This document shows, in pieces, positions 32,124 to 41,601 of a stretch of DNA of 64,000 nt (positions are counted from its first letter, which is position 1; each line of letters starts with the position of its first letter). The notes beneath the pieces were generated by a model. The model worked only from the letters and a program-made list of their open reading frames with translations, did no database searches and had not been told where the DNA came from. A program made the translations under genes and the position numbers. This DNA is from Platanthera guangdongensis (lineage: Eukaryota > Streptophyta > Magnoliopsida > Asparagales > Orchidaceae), in contig CM077157.1 in assembly GCA_039583875.1 (NCBI GenBank), positions 79,856,346-79,920,345 of the forward strand. Reading direction: 5' to 3'.

Positions 32124-33637
32124 TGAAAGTGCAACTAGATCTGATATACTCTAGAGGGGGGGTGAATAGAGTATATGGTGCTTTAAAAACTTTTACAAAC
32201 TTTTACAACAATTGTTGTAATATGTGTGAGCAGGGAAGCAAAAATAAATCTAATCACAGTACTAAGGTAAGCAAAAACTAAGCACAGAGAAAATCAAGGC
32301 CAGAAACAAAAATGAAAGCAAGTAGAACCAGAAGACACAAGGAAATATAGTGGTTCCCCAAACTTGGGTACATCCACTCTTCTACCACCCTAGGTAGGAA
32401 TCCACTGCAGGATGAGTCGATCAGGTGTCCTGGGCACCAATGAACTTTTGATAAGGTACTTAAAAACCAAGGCAGATTTTTTGATCAGGTGTCTTGCCAC
32501 CAATGAGCTTTTGACAAGGTGCTCAAAAACCAGGTTCAAACTTTTGAAGGGAGTTTGAAAAACCCTTTACAGAATGGGGGTGAGAGAGTGATGGCAGTCT
32601 TCTCTTTCTCAAACAACTGAGAAGACTATGTGGATTGTTGTCAAAGCTCCCCCTGAATTCTTGAAATCTTCAGAAAGAAAAGCTTTGCTGAGGGTGATAG
32701 GCCTTCAAATATTGAACTCCAGCAATGGATGATTTCAGCAAAAGGGACTGAAATGTTGAGTGTCTGGAGTCTGGAATATGTTGGCCTTGAACACTTTGAA
32801 AACTAAAAAGATCTGAGGATTTTGAGAAAGCTTGATCTCCTTTGATGAGTGTTCTTCAGAATTCTTTTAGACAGAAGATTTTTGAGGTTGTCTCTGTAAT
32901 CTGTATTGTGTGTGCTCTGTGTTGTGAGAGATTCAAAAATCCTGTCCTTTATTCTCTGGTACAGAATAAAATATTATTCTCTGTCAAGAATAGCCGTTGG
33001 TCTATATTGATTGCATCCTTAATTGCATAATCTCTTTTTGAGGAAAGTACACAGAATTATTTCTTGAAAAGTCCCTTGAAACTTGGTCCAGAATTGAATG
33101 AAAACGGCTAGCAAATCTCTGAATTAATTGCAGAATAACTCCTAACTGATTTGAATTTGAATTCTGGAAGTTATCAGAAATCGTCGAACTGAGCTCTGCT
33201 ATCGTCGAGCTGAGCTCAGCGATCTGGAAATACATAGTAGCAAAATAATCGTCGATCTGAGCTCAAAGATCGTCGAACTGAGCTCAGAGATAAAGATCTA
33301 ATGCAGAGTCAAAATCGTCGACCCGAGCTCACCGATCGTCGAATGGAGTTCGATGATATTATGAAGTTGAGCTCAGCGATCGTCGAATGGAGTTCGACGA
33401 TCTGTCGAAGTTGAGCTAGACGATCGTCGATCGGAGTTCGACGAATCGTCGTGCTGAGCTCGATGATCAGACTTAGTCTCCAGACAGAAAAACTTGGTCT
33501 TCAGGGCAGCTTCCAAACCTAGACTTCTAACCCTTAGACTCAATTCTAATTGACCTTTTAAGCTATACAGGAGGTCAAGCAAAGGTTCCTAGAGACATAG
33601 TGATCCTGACCCAAATTAGTAATAGGGTGTTCCAACA
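32124..33637 (-). repeat. Element E 5' LTR
   Basis: Same length as the 3' LTR, with hairpin 32144-32177 and palindrome array about 33178-33475. At the TATA-like site (about 32560-32575) it reads minus-strand TTCTGTAAAGGG where the 3' LTR has TTCTATAAAGGG, so the promoter copy that would drive the element is altered. Confidence 0.93.
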
Positions 33638-34420
33638 CATCCTCAAATTGACGGGCAAACCGAAAGAACGAACCGTACTATGGAGGATATGCTGAGGATG
33701 TGTATTCTTGACTTCGGCAAGAAGTGGGAGGATCACCTCTTCATGGTAGAGTTCGCTTATAACAGCAGTTACCAAGCAAGTATAAAGATGGCGTCATACA
33801 AAGCTTTGTATGGGAGGCGGTGTCGAACACTGATGTCTTGGACAGAGACGGTAGACACTAAACTTTGGGGAAAAGAAGTGGTAGCTGATGCATGTGAGTT
33901 AGTGCGAACCATTCAAGAGCGCATGAAGGTAGCTCAAGATCGTCAAGCAAAATATTTTAATGCTCGCCACAGGAAGCCAGAGTTCACGGTAGGCGACTGG
34001 GTCTATCTAAAGATGAAGCCGTTCAAAGGCGTTTCGCGGATTCGCCGACTCAATAAGTTGAGTCCGAGGTTTTTGGGACCTTAAGAGGTTATAGAACGGG
34101 TGGGAGAAGCAGCGTACCGGTTGGCGTTGTCCACAGAGCTGAGTGGATTGCATGATGTCTTCCATGTCTCTGTCTTGAGGAAAGCCTTAGTAGAGGCTAG
34201 TGCGGTAATCGAATCGGCATCAGTGTCGATAGAAGAGTACTTGAGGACGCGAGTTTGTCCAATTAGTATAGAGGATTCAGAAATTCGGCAGTTGCGGAAC
34301 AAAGAGGTCAAACTCGTAAAAGTCCGATGGGACAACTGCGGTCGTGAGGAGCTCGCATGGGAGCGAGAACAGACCATGCTGGAGGAGTACCCAGAGTTAT
34401 TCCACTCAGGTAACGTTTAA
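33638..34420 (+). pseudogene. pol: Element A integrase C-terminus with chromodomain
   Basis: Resumes after E with [20 protein letters not shown] (third catalytic residue Glu), followed by [14 protein letters not shown] and PFEALYG-like PYKALYGRR (here SYKALYGRR), the GPY/F region (LSPRFLGP, then TAA at 34081-34083, then EVIERVGEAAYRLAL) and a C-terminal chromodomain-like segment VKLVKVRWDNCGREELAWERE ending near YPELF. Chromodomains direct integration to heterochromatin in this family. Frame ends TAA at 34418-34420. Confidence 0.9.
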
Positions 34421-34465
34421 GTTTTGTGTATCTTTTACTTTCTGTAATTTCGGGACGAAATTCTT

Positions 34466-34481
34466 TTAAGGGGGAGAGAGT
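34466..34481 (+). other. Polypurine tract of element A
   Basis: TTAAGGGGGAGAGAGT immediately precedes TGTAACGCTCC, the first bases of the 3' LTR. This is the plus-strand priming site of reverse transcription. Confidence 0.85.
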
Positions 34482-35182
34482 TGTAACGCTCCGAAACTCG
34501 AAAGAGGGACGGACAACATTTAGAGCCAAGTTTGGGTCTTGGTAAGGGTCACACGGCCTGGGATACGGGCGTGTCCAGGGCCGTGTCGTGCTCGGGTTCG
34601 ACTAACAACCCGAGTGGCCGACGAACTGCGTTCGACAAAGTGTCGAGATAGTGAACACGGCCTGGGACATGGGCGTGTACACGACCGTGTCGTGCTCGGG
34701 TTCGACGAATTTTTCGAGTGGTCGACGAGAATGCAGTCGACGATCATCGAGACGATGAACACGGCCTGAGACACGGGCATGGGCTTGAGACACGGGCGTG
34801 TCCCAGGCCATGTCCTGCTCGGGATGTTAGCCGGGCTGTGTCGAGGGAGGAACACGGCCTGGAGCCCAGGCATGTTCAGCGTGATACGGGCGTGTCAAAA
34901 TCGACACGGGCGTGTCGAGGACCCGTGTTCTCTTCGAGTTGTGTTTGGTCCTGTGTCGATGGAGGAACACGCCCAGCTATACGGGCATGTACTGAGTGAC
35001 ATGGGCGTGTCAAGTTTGACACGAGCGTGTACAGAGCCCGTGTCATGTTCTGGGTGCGACGGTTTCGACATTGATTGAGGCACACAGCCTTGGACACTGG
35101 CGTGTCACAAGCCGTGTTCGGCCCAGGATTTTGGTTTTAAGTGCGAATCGTGGCCGTCCGATTCCTTCTAATAGGATCTGAT
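34482..35182 (+). repeat. Element A: 3' LTR, first 701 bases, with 104-base tandem repeats
   Basis: Starts TGTAACGCTCCG. ACACGGCCTGGGA units begin at 34551, 34655 and 34759 (period 104), then 34852 and more diverged ones to 35130. Each unit pairs ACACGGCC... with ...GGCCGTGT, interleaved with CGGGTTCGAC half-sites. The LTR is cut at 35182 by insertion of B; the expected second target copy (of CTGAT, 35178-35182) lies outside the window. Confidence 0.82.
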
Positions 35183-37463
35183 TGTAACACCCCAAAATCC
35201 AGAAATTGGAAAAAGTTAGGTGACACGGCCTGGGACACGCGTGTCCCAGGGCGTGTCCTTCCTGGGTGAATAGTCGACGAGTGGCCGACAAAATTTTGTC
35301 GACGATCGTCGAGTGCTTAGGACACGGCCTGTGATACGGGCGTGTTACAAGGCGTGTCAGCGTGGTCGACGAACTCAACTTGAGCTGGGGCGTGTCTGGT
35401 GCCGTGTATGGGCACACGGCCTGAGACACGGGCGTGTCACAGGCCATGTGAGTCTCGGGTTGATTTCGATTTTCTGCAGCCTGATGTACACGGCCACAGA
35501 CACGGGCATGTCTGAAGGCATGTCGGGTGACACGGCCCGTGACACGGGAGTGTCACATGGGCGTGTACTGAACTAGATAGGTCGGTTGAGCGCCGCTTTG
35601 GGAACATGGCCCGTAACACATCACGGGCGTGTCACAGTCCGTGTCAGGCAAAAATTATGCTTTTGTGGCAAAATCGTGGTTGTTCGTTCCTTCAGCTGGG
35701 ATCCGAGGGCTGAGCTGCCTCCCTGCTTCCTTAAGGCCGTGGATTGAGATGAAAGAACTCATTTCATACTTGGCTTTCATCTTTCTAAATCCTAGAGAGA
35801 GAAAGGGAGAGGAAGAAGGAGGAGGAAAGGGGCTGGTCACTGGTGGTGCTGCGGTTTTCCGACGAGAGATCCGAGGCCGGCGTTGTTGAGGAAAAGCTGT
35901 TGCGGTTCTTCCTAGCCAGTTAGGAGCTCATGACACCGAAACGGTCTTCGAGGGTAATGACCTTTCTTCCTAGTCATGTGAAGGCTTCTTTTTTGGCATA
36001 TGCATATGATTCCCCCACCAGAGGGTGGCTTGTTGTGGGAGTCCTTGGGTTGATTTATGGAATCCCCAATTGGTTGACATATAGATCCGAAAATTGAGTA
36101 CGAAATAGACATGTTGTGTGAAGCCCATCTGGACAGGTTGGTCTGGATTGGTGATATTGCATACGAACCGGAGAAGTCTCTGTGATAAACGGGTAGTTTA
36201 GGAGTCGAGGGGTTAAACTTCTGAACGGAAGTAGCAGGAAGTATTTGAGTGGTAGTCCAGGAAAATACCCTTGTGCTGCTTGTGATGCTTGTGCTATTGG
36301 GTTGCACCTGCGAAAGAAATTAGCAGGAAGTACTGGATTAGAGATCCAGAAAATACCCTTGACATTTGTGATAATTGCGGGGTCATACCTGTGAAGAGAG
36401 TAGCATGAATTACTGGTGCGCCAGGAAAGACCCGCTGATGCGTGAGATGAAATGGGTGTAAGGGTAAGTACTGGTGCGCCCAGGAAAGCACCCAGGCTTG
36501 AATGCCAGAACAGGATTGGTGAGACCGACCCGTGCCTTTTTTAGCCGTGAGTACGCCGTACTCGGTGATGGCAAGGCGATTTGAGCAACGGGGGGTGGAG
36601 GATCCGACCTGCGCTATGTCCGTCTGACGTGAGACCTGTAAGTGCGGTCTGTTGGAGCGCATAGCAAGAGTCGTAGGCCTGTGCGCCATGACACAATGGG
36701 GGCTACAGGCCAATCCCGGTGCATTACGACTAGAACTCCGGCTGCACGCCATGGAGTGAAATGCTCAATGTTTTACCGTTGGGTTGTGACCCTGATACGG
36801 TGGTGTGACCATGATTCGCCGGTACACCAAGAATGTGCCCTGAGTGCACGGATCGTCGGGCCGGGCGGCTGACAGTTGTGATGGAATGTGTGCGTAAAAG
36901 CACATTTGTGATATATATATATATATGTTATGTCTGCAGGGAAGATTACCACTGCCCCGGGAAAGGGGTAGGGTCGGTATAATTTGGTCAGCTGAATGCT
37001 GACCGTTGCCTCTGTTTGCCGTCATTGGGTGGACTGTCCCTATGCAGGTGCTGGAGAGCCAAGCGGGACGCAAAAAGGTTGATGTCCATGCTGCTTTTGC
37101 TGCTGCTGCCATTGCTAGCCCTCGAAGGCTAAACATTTAAATGCTGTGTTTTATTTGTACGTGGCCGGCCTGCGCGCCAATGTTGAGGCCACTGTTGTGA
37201 AAGCCCTGTAAGGCCATAATGCCAACCGTTTGTATTTGTCAGACATTCCTATCATGTATAAAATGTGGAGTTTTTATGTGTTTGACATTCAGGTGTGGAG
37301 TTCAAGTGTAGTGTTATAGGCTTCCGCTAGAATGCAATGTGTTAGGGTGCGCTGCGCTACTCTGGTATCACACCGTAACTGCACCGCCTGTTTTGTGGCC
37401 TATGCTATGGAGTCCCGGCCGGACCTTCTAGTATATAGTATGTGAACGAATGGGGTTGTTACA
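35183..37463 (+). repeat. Element B 5' LTR
   Basis: TGTAACACCCC to GGGTTGTTACA. The first 460 bases hold ACACGGCC..GGCGTGT inverted repeats like those of A, including a perfect 22-base palindrome at 35229-35250 (arms CCTGGGACACG). An (AT)8 run lies at 36911-36926. Between 36240 and 36500 there are three or four related segments with AGGAAG(T/A)ACTGG and CCAGGAAA. Immediately after, TGGTATCATCTG (37467-37478) is a decayed primer site; 37479-37746 is leader. Confidence 0.82.
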
Positions 37464-37746
37464 TTTTGGTATCATCTGTCTTGGTCTTTCCCTCTCGAAG
37501 TCGTGGTCGACTTCTTTTGTGGGGTGGCGAGCACGTGTCTGTGCAAACCAAGTTAACACGATTGAACTCCTGAATGTCCATGGTAGGAATGCAAATACAT
37601 GTGCTTGAGGAACCTGCGTGTTCCTAACCTGTTGAGATTGCTTGTGTACAGTAGCTAATGTGTGTGTTGTCCACCTTTAGGTGACGCAGAGTGGTGCGGG
37701 GCAATCGTAGCCCCAACAGTCTGATGAAAGTACGGCACCAGCCGAG

Positions 37747-38803
37747 ATGCCTACACCTCCGCCTCCTGCGGAAACTATACGATTAATTGCTGAGGCTGTA
37801 TTTGCCATGATGCAAGCACAACCGCTTTGGCAGGCGCAGCCGGCATTGAGGCCAGAACAGGTGGCGGCAAGGCCAGAACCTGTACCGGCTGTGAATCCTC
37901 GAGTAGCTGAGAAACAGTTAAAGCAATTCATGAGTTTTCACCCGCCTACGTTCTCGGGAGTGGGATCTCCTATGCAGGCTGAAGACTGGTTGTCGTGTGT
38001 CAAGAGGATTATGACGGCGATTGGAACAGAGGAGCATTAGAAAGTCACCTTAGCCTCCTTCTTGTTGGAAGGAGAGGCTCGTTTGTGGTGGGACGAAATG
38101 GAGCTACGCCACTTGGCAGGTAGACCGTTAACACAAGCGTCGATGGAGGAATTCTCTCGGCTCTTCCTGGCGAAGCACCTCCCGGCGACACAACGTATAG
38201 CCATAGAGAACGAATTCCAAAGGCTGACGCAAGGAGAAGGCAGTGTGGAAGCTTACCCGCATGAGTTTACACGCTTGTGGCGGTATGCAGGTTCGATATT
38301 TGCTGATGAGCAGAGAAAGACAAATAAGTTTTATGAAGGACTGCAGGACGAGTTGAGATTTCTGCTTTCTAGTTCGGTGAACCAAGGCTTCCAGCCGTTG
38401 GTCGACACTGCGTGCGCGCTGAAAAAAGACATGAAGAGGGTGCAAGGGAAGCGGACCTTGGCTGTGACATAGCCGGAGTTTAAGGTGCCCCGACCGACGA
38501 AGTCATTTTATAAGAAGAAATGGGGCAAGAGGCCTAAGATGGCGGGACAAGCTCCTTCATCAGTTGCATCGGGAGCAACGTCGGGGGCCACCTCAAGGCA
38601 GGATACTCGTACATGCTTTAATTGTGGACGGGTGGGGCATATAGCCCGTGAGTGTCGGGTGCCGCCAAAGAGTGAAAGGAAGGCGGGAGCGTCATATGCT
38701 GAGAAAGGCAAGGCAGTGGTGGAAGCCTCTGCATCGCAGGCGCAGCCCCGGGTCTACAATCTTAGCCTACAGGAGGCCATCAAGCAGAGTGACGTCGTCA
38801 CAG
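37747..38803 (+). pseudogene. gag: Element B gag, two in-frame stops
   Basis: ATG at 37747 gives MPTPPPPAETIRLIAEAVF. The Gag core is QFMSFHPPTFSGVGSPMQAEDW, FLLEGEARLWWDEMEL, AYPHEFTRLWRYAG and FYEGLQDELRFLL, followed by the CCHC knuckle CFNCGRVGHIAREC (about 38613-38655). TAG at 38038-38040 (expected Trp) and TAG at 38470-38472 (expected Gln) interrupt, and the frame is otherwise continuous. It ends at GACGTCGTCACAG, the donor side of the candidate intron. Confidence 0.88.
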
Positions 38804-38894
38804 GTACGAGTTAAGTTTTACGCATTGTATTGCTTATATGCTTGGTTTATTGCATATGTGTATGCAGTTTGTATGTGTGACATGATGGTCACAG
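38804..38894 (+). other. Candidate 91-base intron between gag and protease (element B)
   Basis: GTACGA to GGTCACAG. Left in, it puts an early TAA (38813-38815) after VVTGTS; removed, GTCGTCACAG joins GATTTGTGATG in frame and gives VVTG-FVMIQNTLARALFDTGASHSF, the expected gag-protease continuity. Same place as the 72-base candidate in A, with little sequence similarity between the two interiors beyond T-richness. Confidence 0.55.
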
Positions 38895-39553
38895 GATTTG
38901 TGATGATTCAGAACACGCTGGCGCGAGCACTATTCGATACGGGTGCGTCACATTCTTTTCTGTCTAAAGGGTTCATAGCGCGGCTTGGGATACCTAGTCG
39001 TGTGAAGACAGATAGCGTCAGAGTGATGTTGTTGAATGGTTGTATGCTGCTTGCGGATCAAGCTTGCGATGTCGCGGTGCAAATAGGAAGTCGGAATTTT
39101 TGCTTGACTGCATCTGTATTGCCGATATCAGAATTCGACGTGATATTTGGTATGGATTGGCTCTCAGAGCAGCATGCCTTGATTGATTGCCAGTCCAAAG
39201 AGATCACGTTGGGCCAGAATACGGAGCAGAAGACAAGGTTCGCTGGTATGCGAGGAGTTGGCGGGACGTTGATGTCTGCACTCCAAGTTGTCAAAGCTGT
39301 TCGGAAAGACGCGGAGTTATACTTCACGTTGATTCAAGCTATGGAGCCTAAGGCCAGTGTGTGCGATGTTCCGATCGTGTCGGAGTTTATAGATGTGTTT
39401 CCCAAGGTTCTCCCTGGGCTACCACCCCAGTGAGAGATTGACTTCACGATCGAGTTGGTGTCAGGTGCGAAACCTGTGGCCCGCTCGCCATATCGCGGCG
39501 CGCCAAAGGAAATGACGGAGTTGAAAGTCCAACTGCAAGAATTGCTGGAGCAG
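38895..39553 (+). pseudogene. pol: Element B protease and start of RT, cut by element C
   Basis: Aspartic protease LFDTGASHSFLSKGF, then EFDVIFGMDWLSEQHALID and the linker VCDVPIVSEFIDVFPKVLPGLPPQ. TGA at 39431-39433 replaces the Arg expected in R-EIDF. RT begins [10 protein letters not shown] and is broken at codon CAG (39553), exactly where C starts; the target sequence is AGCAG (39549-39553). Confidence 0.87.
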
Positions 39554-39935
39554 TGTTAGAAAGTAGAGATAAGAAGCGAAAAGTAGAGAACAAGCGAACA
39601 AACTTTTGAATAATTGAAATTTTATTATCCAAAAAAGATATCATTCACAAAGGTATGGCCTCCCTTATATAGAATGGAGGAGATAAGAAAGAGAGTATAC
39701 AAACAATGTGGGACTAAACATTTACAGTACTGAGCGGCTAGAATAATGGAGACCGCATAGGCCGCGCGGTTAGACAGATGGGCTAACCGCTCGGCAACTC
39801 CAGCAGGATAGAACAGGCCGCAGAGGTAGACCGATAGACCGCCCGGTCTACAAACCGCTGGATCAGACCGCTAAGCCGCTCGGTCAACAAACCGCTGGAT
39901 CAGACCGCTAAGCCGCCCGGTCTAATACTTCAACA
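39554..39935 (-). repeat. Element C 3' LTR with CCGCNCGG palindromes
   Basis: TGTTAGAAAGTAG to ACTTCAACA, then the polypurine tract (minus GCTTGAGGGGGAG). TATA box on the minus strand, TTCTATATAAGGG, near 39663-39675. CCGCNCGG occurs at 39762, 39787, 39839, 39876 and 39913, and a 37-base direct repeat spans 39852-39888 and 39889-39925. The repeats lie in U3, upstream of the TATA box. Confidence 0.9.
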
Positions 39936-39942
39936 CTCCCCC

Positions 39943-41600
39943 TCAAGCTGGAGCATAGATATCAATCATGCCCAGCTTGTCACAAATGCGAAAGAAGGAA
40001 GTAGAAACCGGCTTGGTGAAGATATCTGCCAACTCCTTGTCAGAGGTGACAAAAGGAGTACAAATCTGTTGCTTCAAAATCTCCTCCCGAATGAAGTGAC
40101 AGTCAACCTCTATATGCTTCGTTCTCTCATGGAAGACCGGATTTCTGGATATGTGTATAGCGGCCTTGTTGTCACAGAACATAGGGAGAGGACAATCATA
40201 TACCTCGCCCAGGTCAAGCATGAGAGCCCGCAACCACTTTAACTCACACGTAGTTGACGCCATACTCCGGTATTCTGCTTCGGCACTGGATCTGGAAACA
40301 ACAGACTGTTTCTTGCTCTTCCAACTCACGAGATTACCTCCAACAAAGGTACAAAAACCTGACGTGGATTTACGATCGCCTTTGTCATCCGCGTAGCTTG
40401 AGTCTGAGTAGGCCTTAACCCTCAGATGGCCATTCTTCTGAAAGAGTAACCCTCTGCCCGGTGCTGCTTTGATATACTCTAAAATCTTCAGGGCGGACTG
40501 AAGATGACACTCCCTGGGAGCTTGCATAAACTGACTGACCTTTCCTACAGCGTAGGCGATGTCGGGTCTAGTCACCGTGAGATAGATGAGTTTCCCTACC
40601 AAACGTCTGTACCGTGTGACATCAGATAGAGGAGGCGATTCATCCGTCCACATTTTGTCTTCTCCAACAGCCATGGGAAGATGAGCTGGTTTGGCACCTG
40701 TCAAGCCTGCTTCTCGAAGAAGATCAAGGGCATACTTCCGTTGAGAGAGAACCAAAGAGTCAGATTTCCGAGAGATTTCTATCCCCAAAAAGTATTTTGG
40801 GGAGCCCATATCCTTCGTGACCAAGTGCTGACGGAGGTGCTTCTTCGTCAAGTCCACCCCATCTCTGTCGTCACCAGTAAGGAGAATATCATCCACATAT
40901 ACGGCCAAAACCACCAGTCCCGAGGCCGTTTTGCGAATGAATAAGGAGTGATCGGCCGAACTCCTTTGAAAGCCGATGGTTGCCACAATACCACTGAATT
41001 TTTCGAACCATGCCAGAGGGCTCTGCTTTAGGCCATAAATGGCCTTCTTCAAATGACAGACACGTGTCTCCTCCTGAGCAACATACCCAGGAGGTTGCTC
41101 CATATAGACGTCCTCCTGAAGATCGCCGTAGAGAAAGGCATTCTTCACATCAAGCTGGGAAATAGCCCAAGCCCGGTTAACAGCCATAGAAAAGAGAACC
41201 CGGATGGTGCTGAGGCGAGCAACCGGAGAGAAGGTATCAAAGTAATCAACGCCATAAGTCTGAGTAAAGCCCTTGGCCACCAGCCGGGCTTTGTAGCGAT
41301 CCACAGTGCCGTCGGGGCGAAACTTCACAACAAAGACCCAGCGACAGCCAACCACATCAGTGCCCACGGGAGGAGGAACCAGGGTCCAGGTACCCCGTTC
41401 AGTAAGAGTAGCCATCTCCTCATCCATGGCAGACTTCCAATGAGGGAGAGTGAGAGCCTCCTGGTAGGTACGGGGAGTAGAAGTAGCAGAGATAGCCAAG
41501 GCAAAACACCTGCGAGAAGGAGAAAGCTGATCATAAGAAACAACAGCCGTGAGCGGGTGTTGAGTACACGCCCGCACCCCTTCGCACCCCTTTGCGAAGG
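39943..41600 (-). CDS. pol: Element C reverse transcriptase-RNase H, intact but N-terminally cut
   Basis: Open frame of about 550 residues ending TAG-side at 39943. It opens with CTQHPLTAVVSYDQLSPS, the usual segment between integrase and RT in copia Pol. RT motifs: [80 protein letters not shown] and KYFLGIEI. RNase H motifs: YSDSSYADDKGDRKSTSGF, SSAEAEYRSM, FCDNKAAIHISRNPVFHERTKHIEVDCHF and KELADIFTKP. No stop inside, so this is the youngest-looking coding sequence in the window. The start is missing at the 41600 junction; the GTG near 41577 is not a real start. Confidence 0.92.
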
Positions 41601-41601
41601 G
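41578..41601. other. Inverted repeat at the duplication breakpoint
   Basis: CCCTTCGCA (41578-41586) and TGCGAAGGG (41593-41601) form a perfect 9-base inverted repeat exactly where element C sequence gives way to the D interior. A direct repeat of CGCACCCCTT-like bases overlaps it. Confidence 0.7.

Larger units (their letters stand above)
21640..33637 (-). mobile_element. Element E: nearly complete Sirevirus-like copia retrotransposon
   Basis: 11,998-base minus-strand element with two 1,514-base LTRs, TG/CA ends, perfect target duplication CATCC (21635-21639 and 33638-33642), primer site, intact gag, nearly intact pol and a frame-shifted env-like region. By eye the two LTRs differ at roughly 25 sites (about 1.7%), so it is a fairly recent insertion and younger than the heavily broken A. 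A second copy starts at 52067. Confidence 0.95.
35183..39553 (+). mobile_element. Element B: gypsy chromovirus, left part
   Basis: Second gypsy element related to A, inserted in A's 3' LTR. A 2.28-kb 5' LTR, degenerate primer site, gag, candidate intron, protease and the first bases of RT are present, then element C interrupts. The remainder of B is not in the window; if the 30.4-kb tandem duplication is real it should occur beyond position 72,000. Confidence 0.85.
39554..41600 (-). mobile_element. Element C: copia retrotransposon, 3' part only
   Basis: Short 382-base LTR and an intact RT-RNase H on the minus strand, inserted in B. No integrase, gag or 5' LTR follows, because at 41600/41601 the sequence switches to the interior of D. 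A different copia lineage from D and E: short LTR, no env-like frame, RT reading YVDDILLTG. Confidence 0.9.

Noticed and set aside
34539..35576. Series of short Arg/His/Gly-rich frames on both strands
   Set aside because: Repeat translations of ACACGGCC..GGGCGTGT units in the LTRs of A and B.
36911..36926. (AT)n run as a TATA promoter of element B
   Set aside because: Looks like an ordinary AT microsatellite deep in the LTR; no supporting leader signature.
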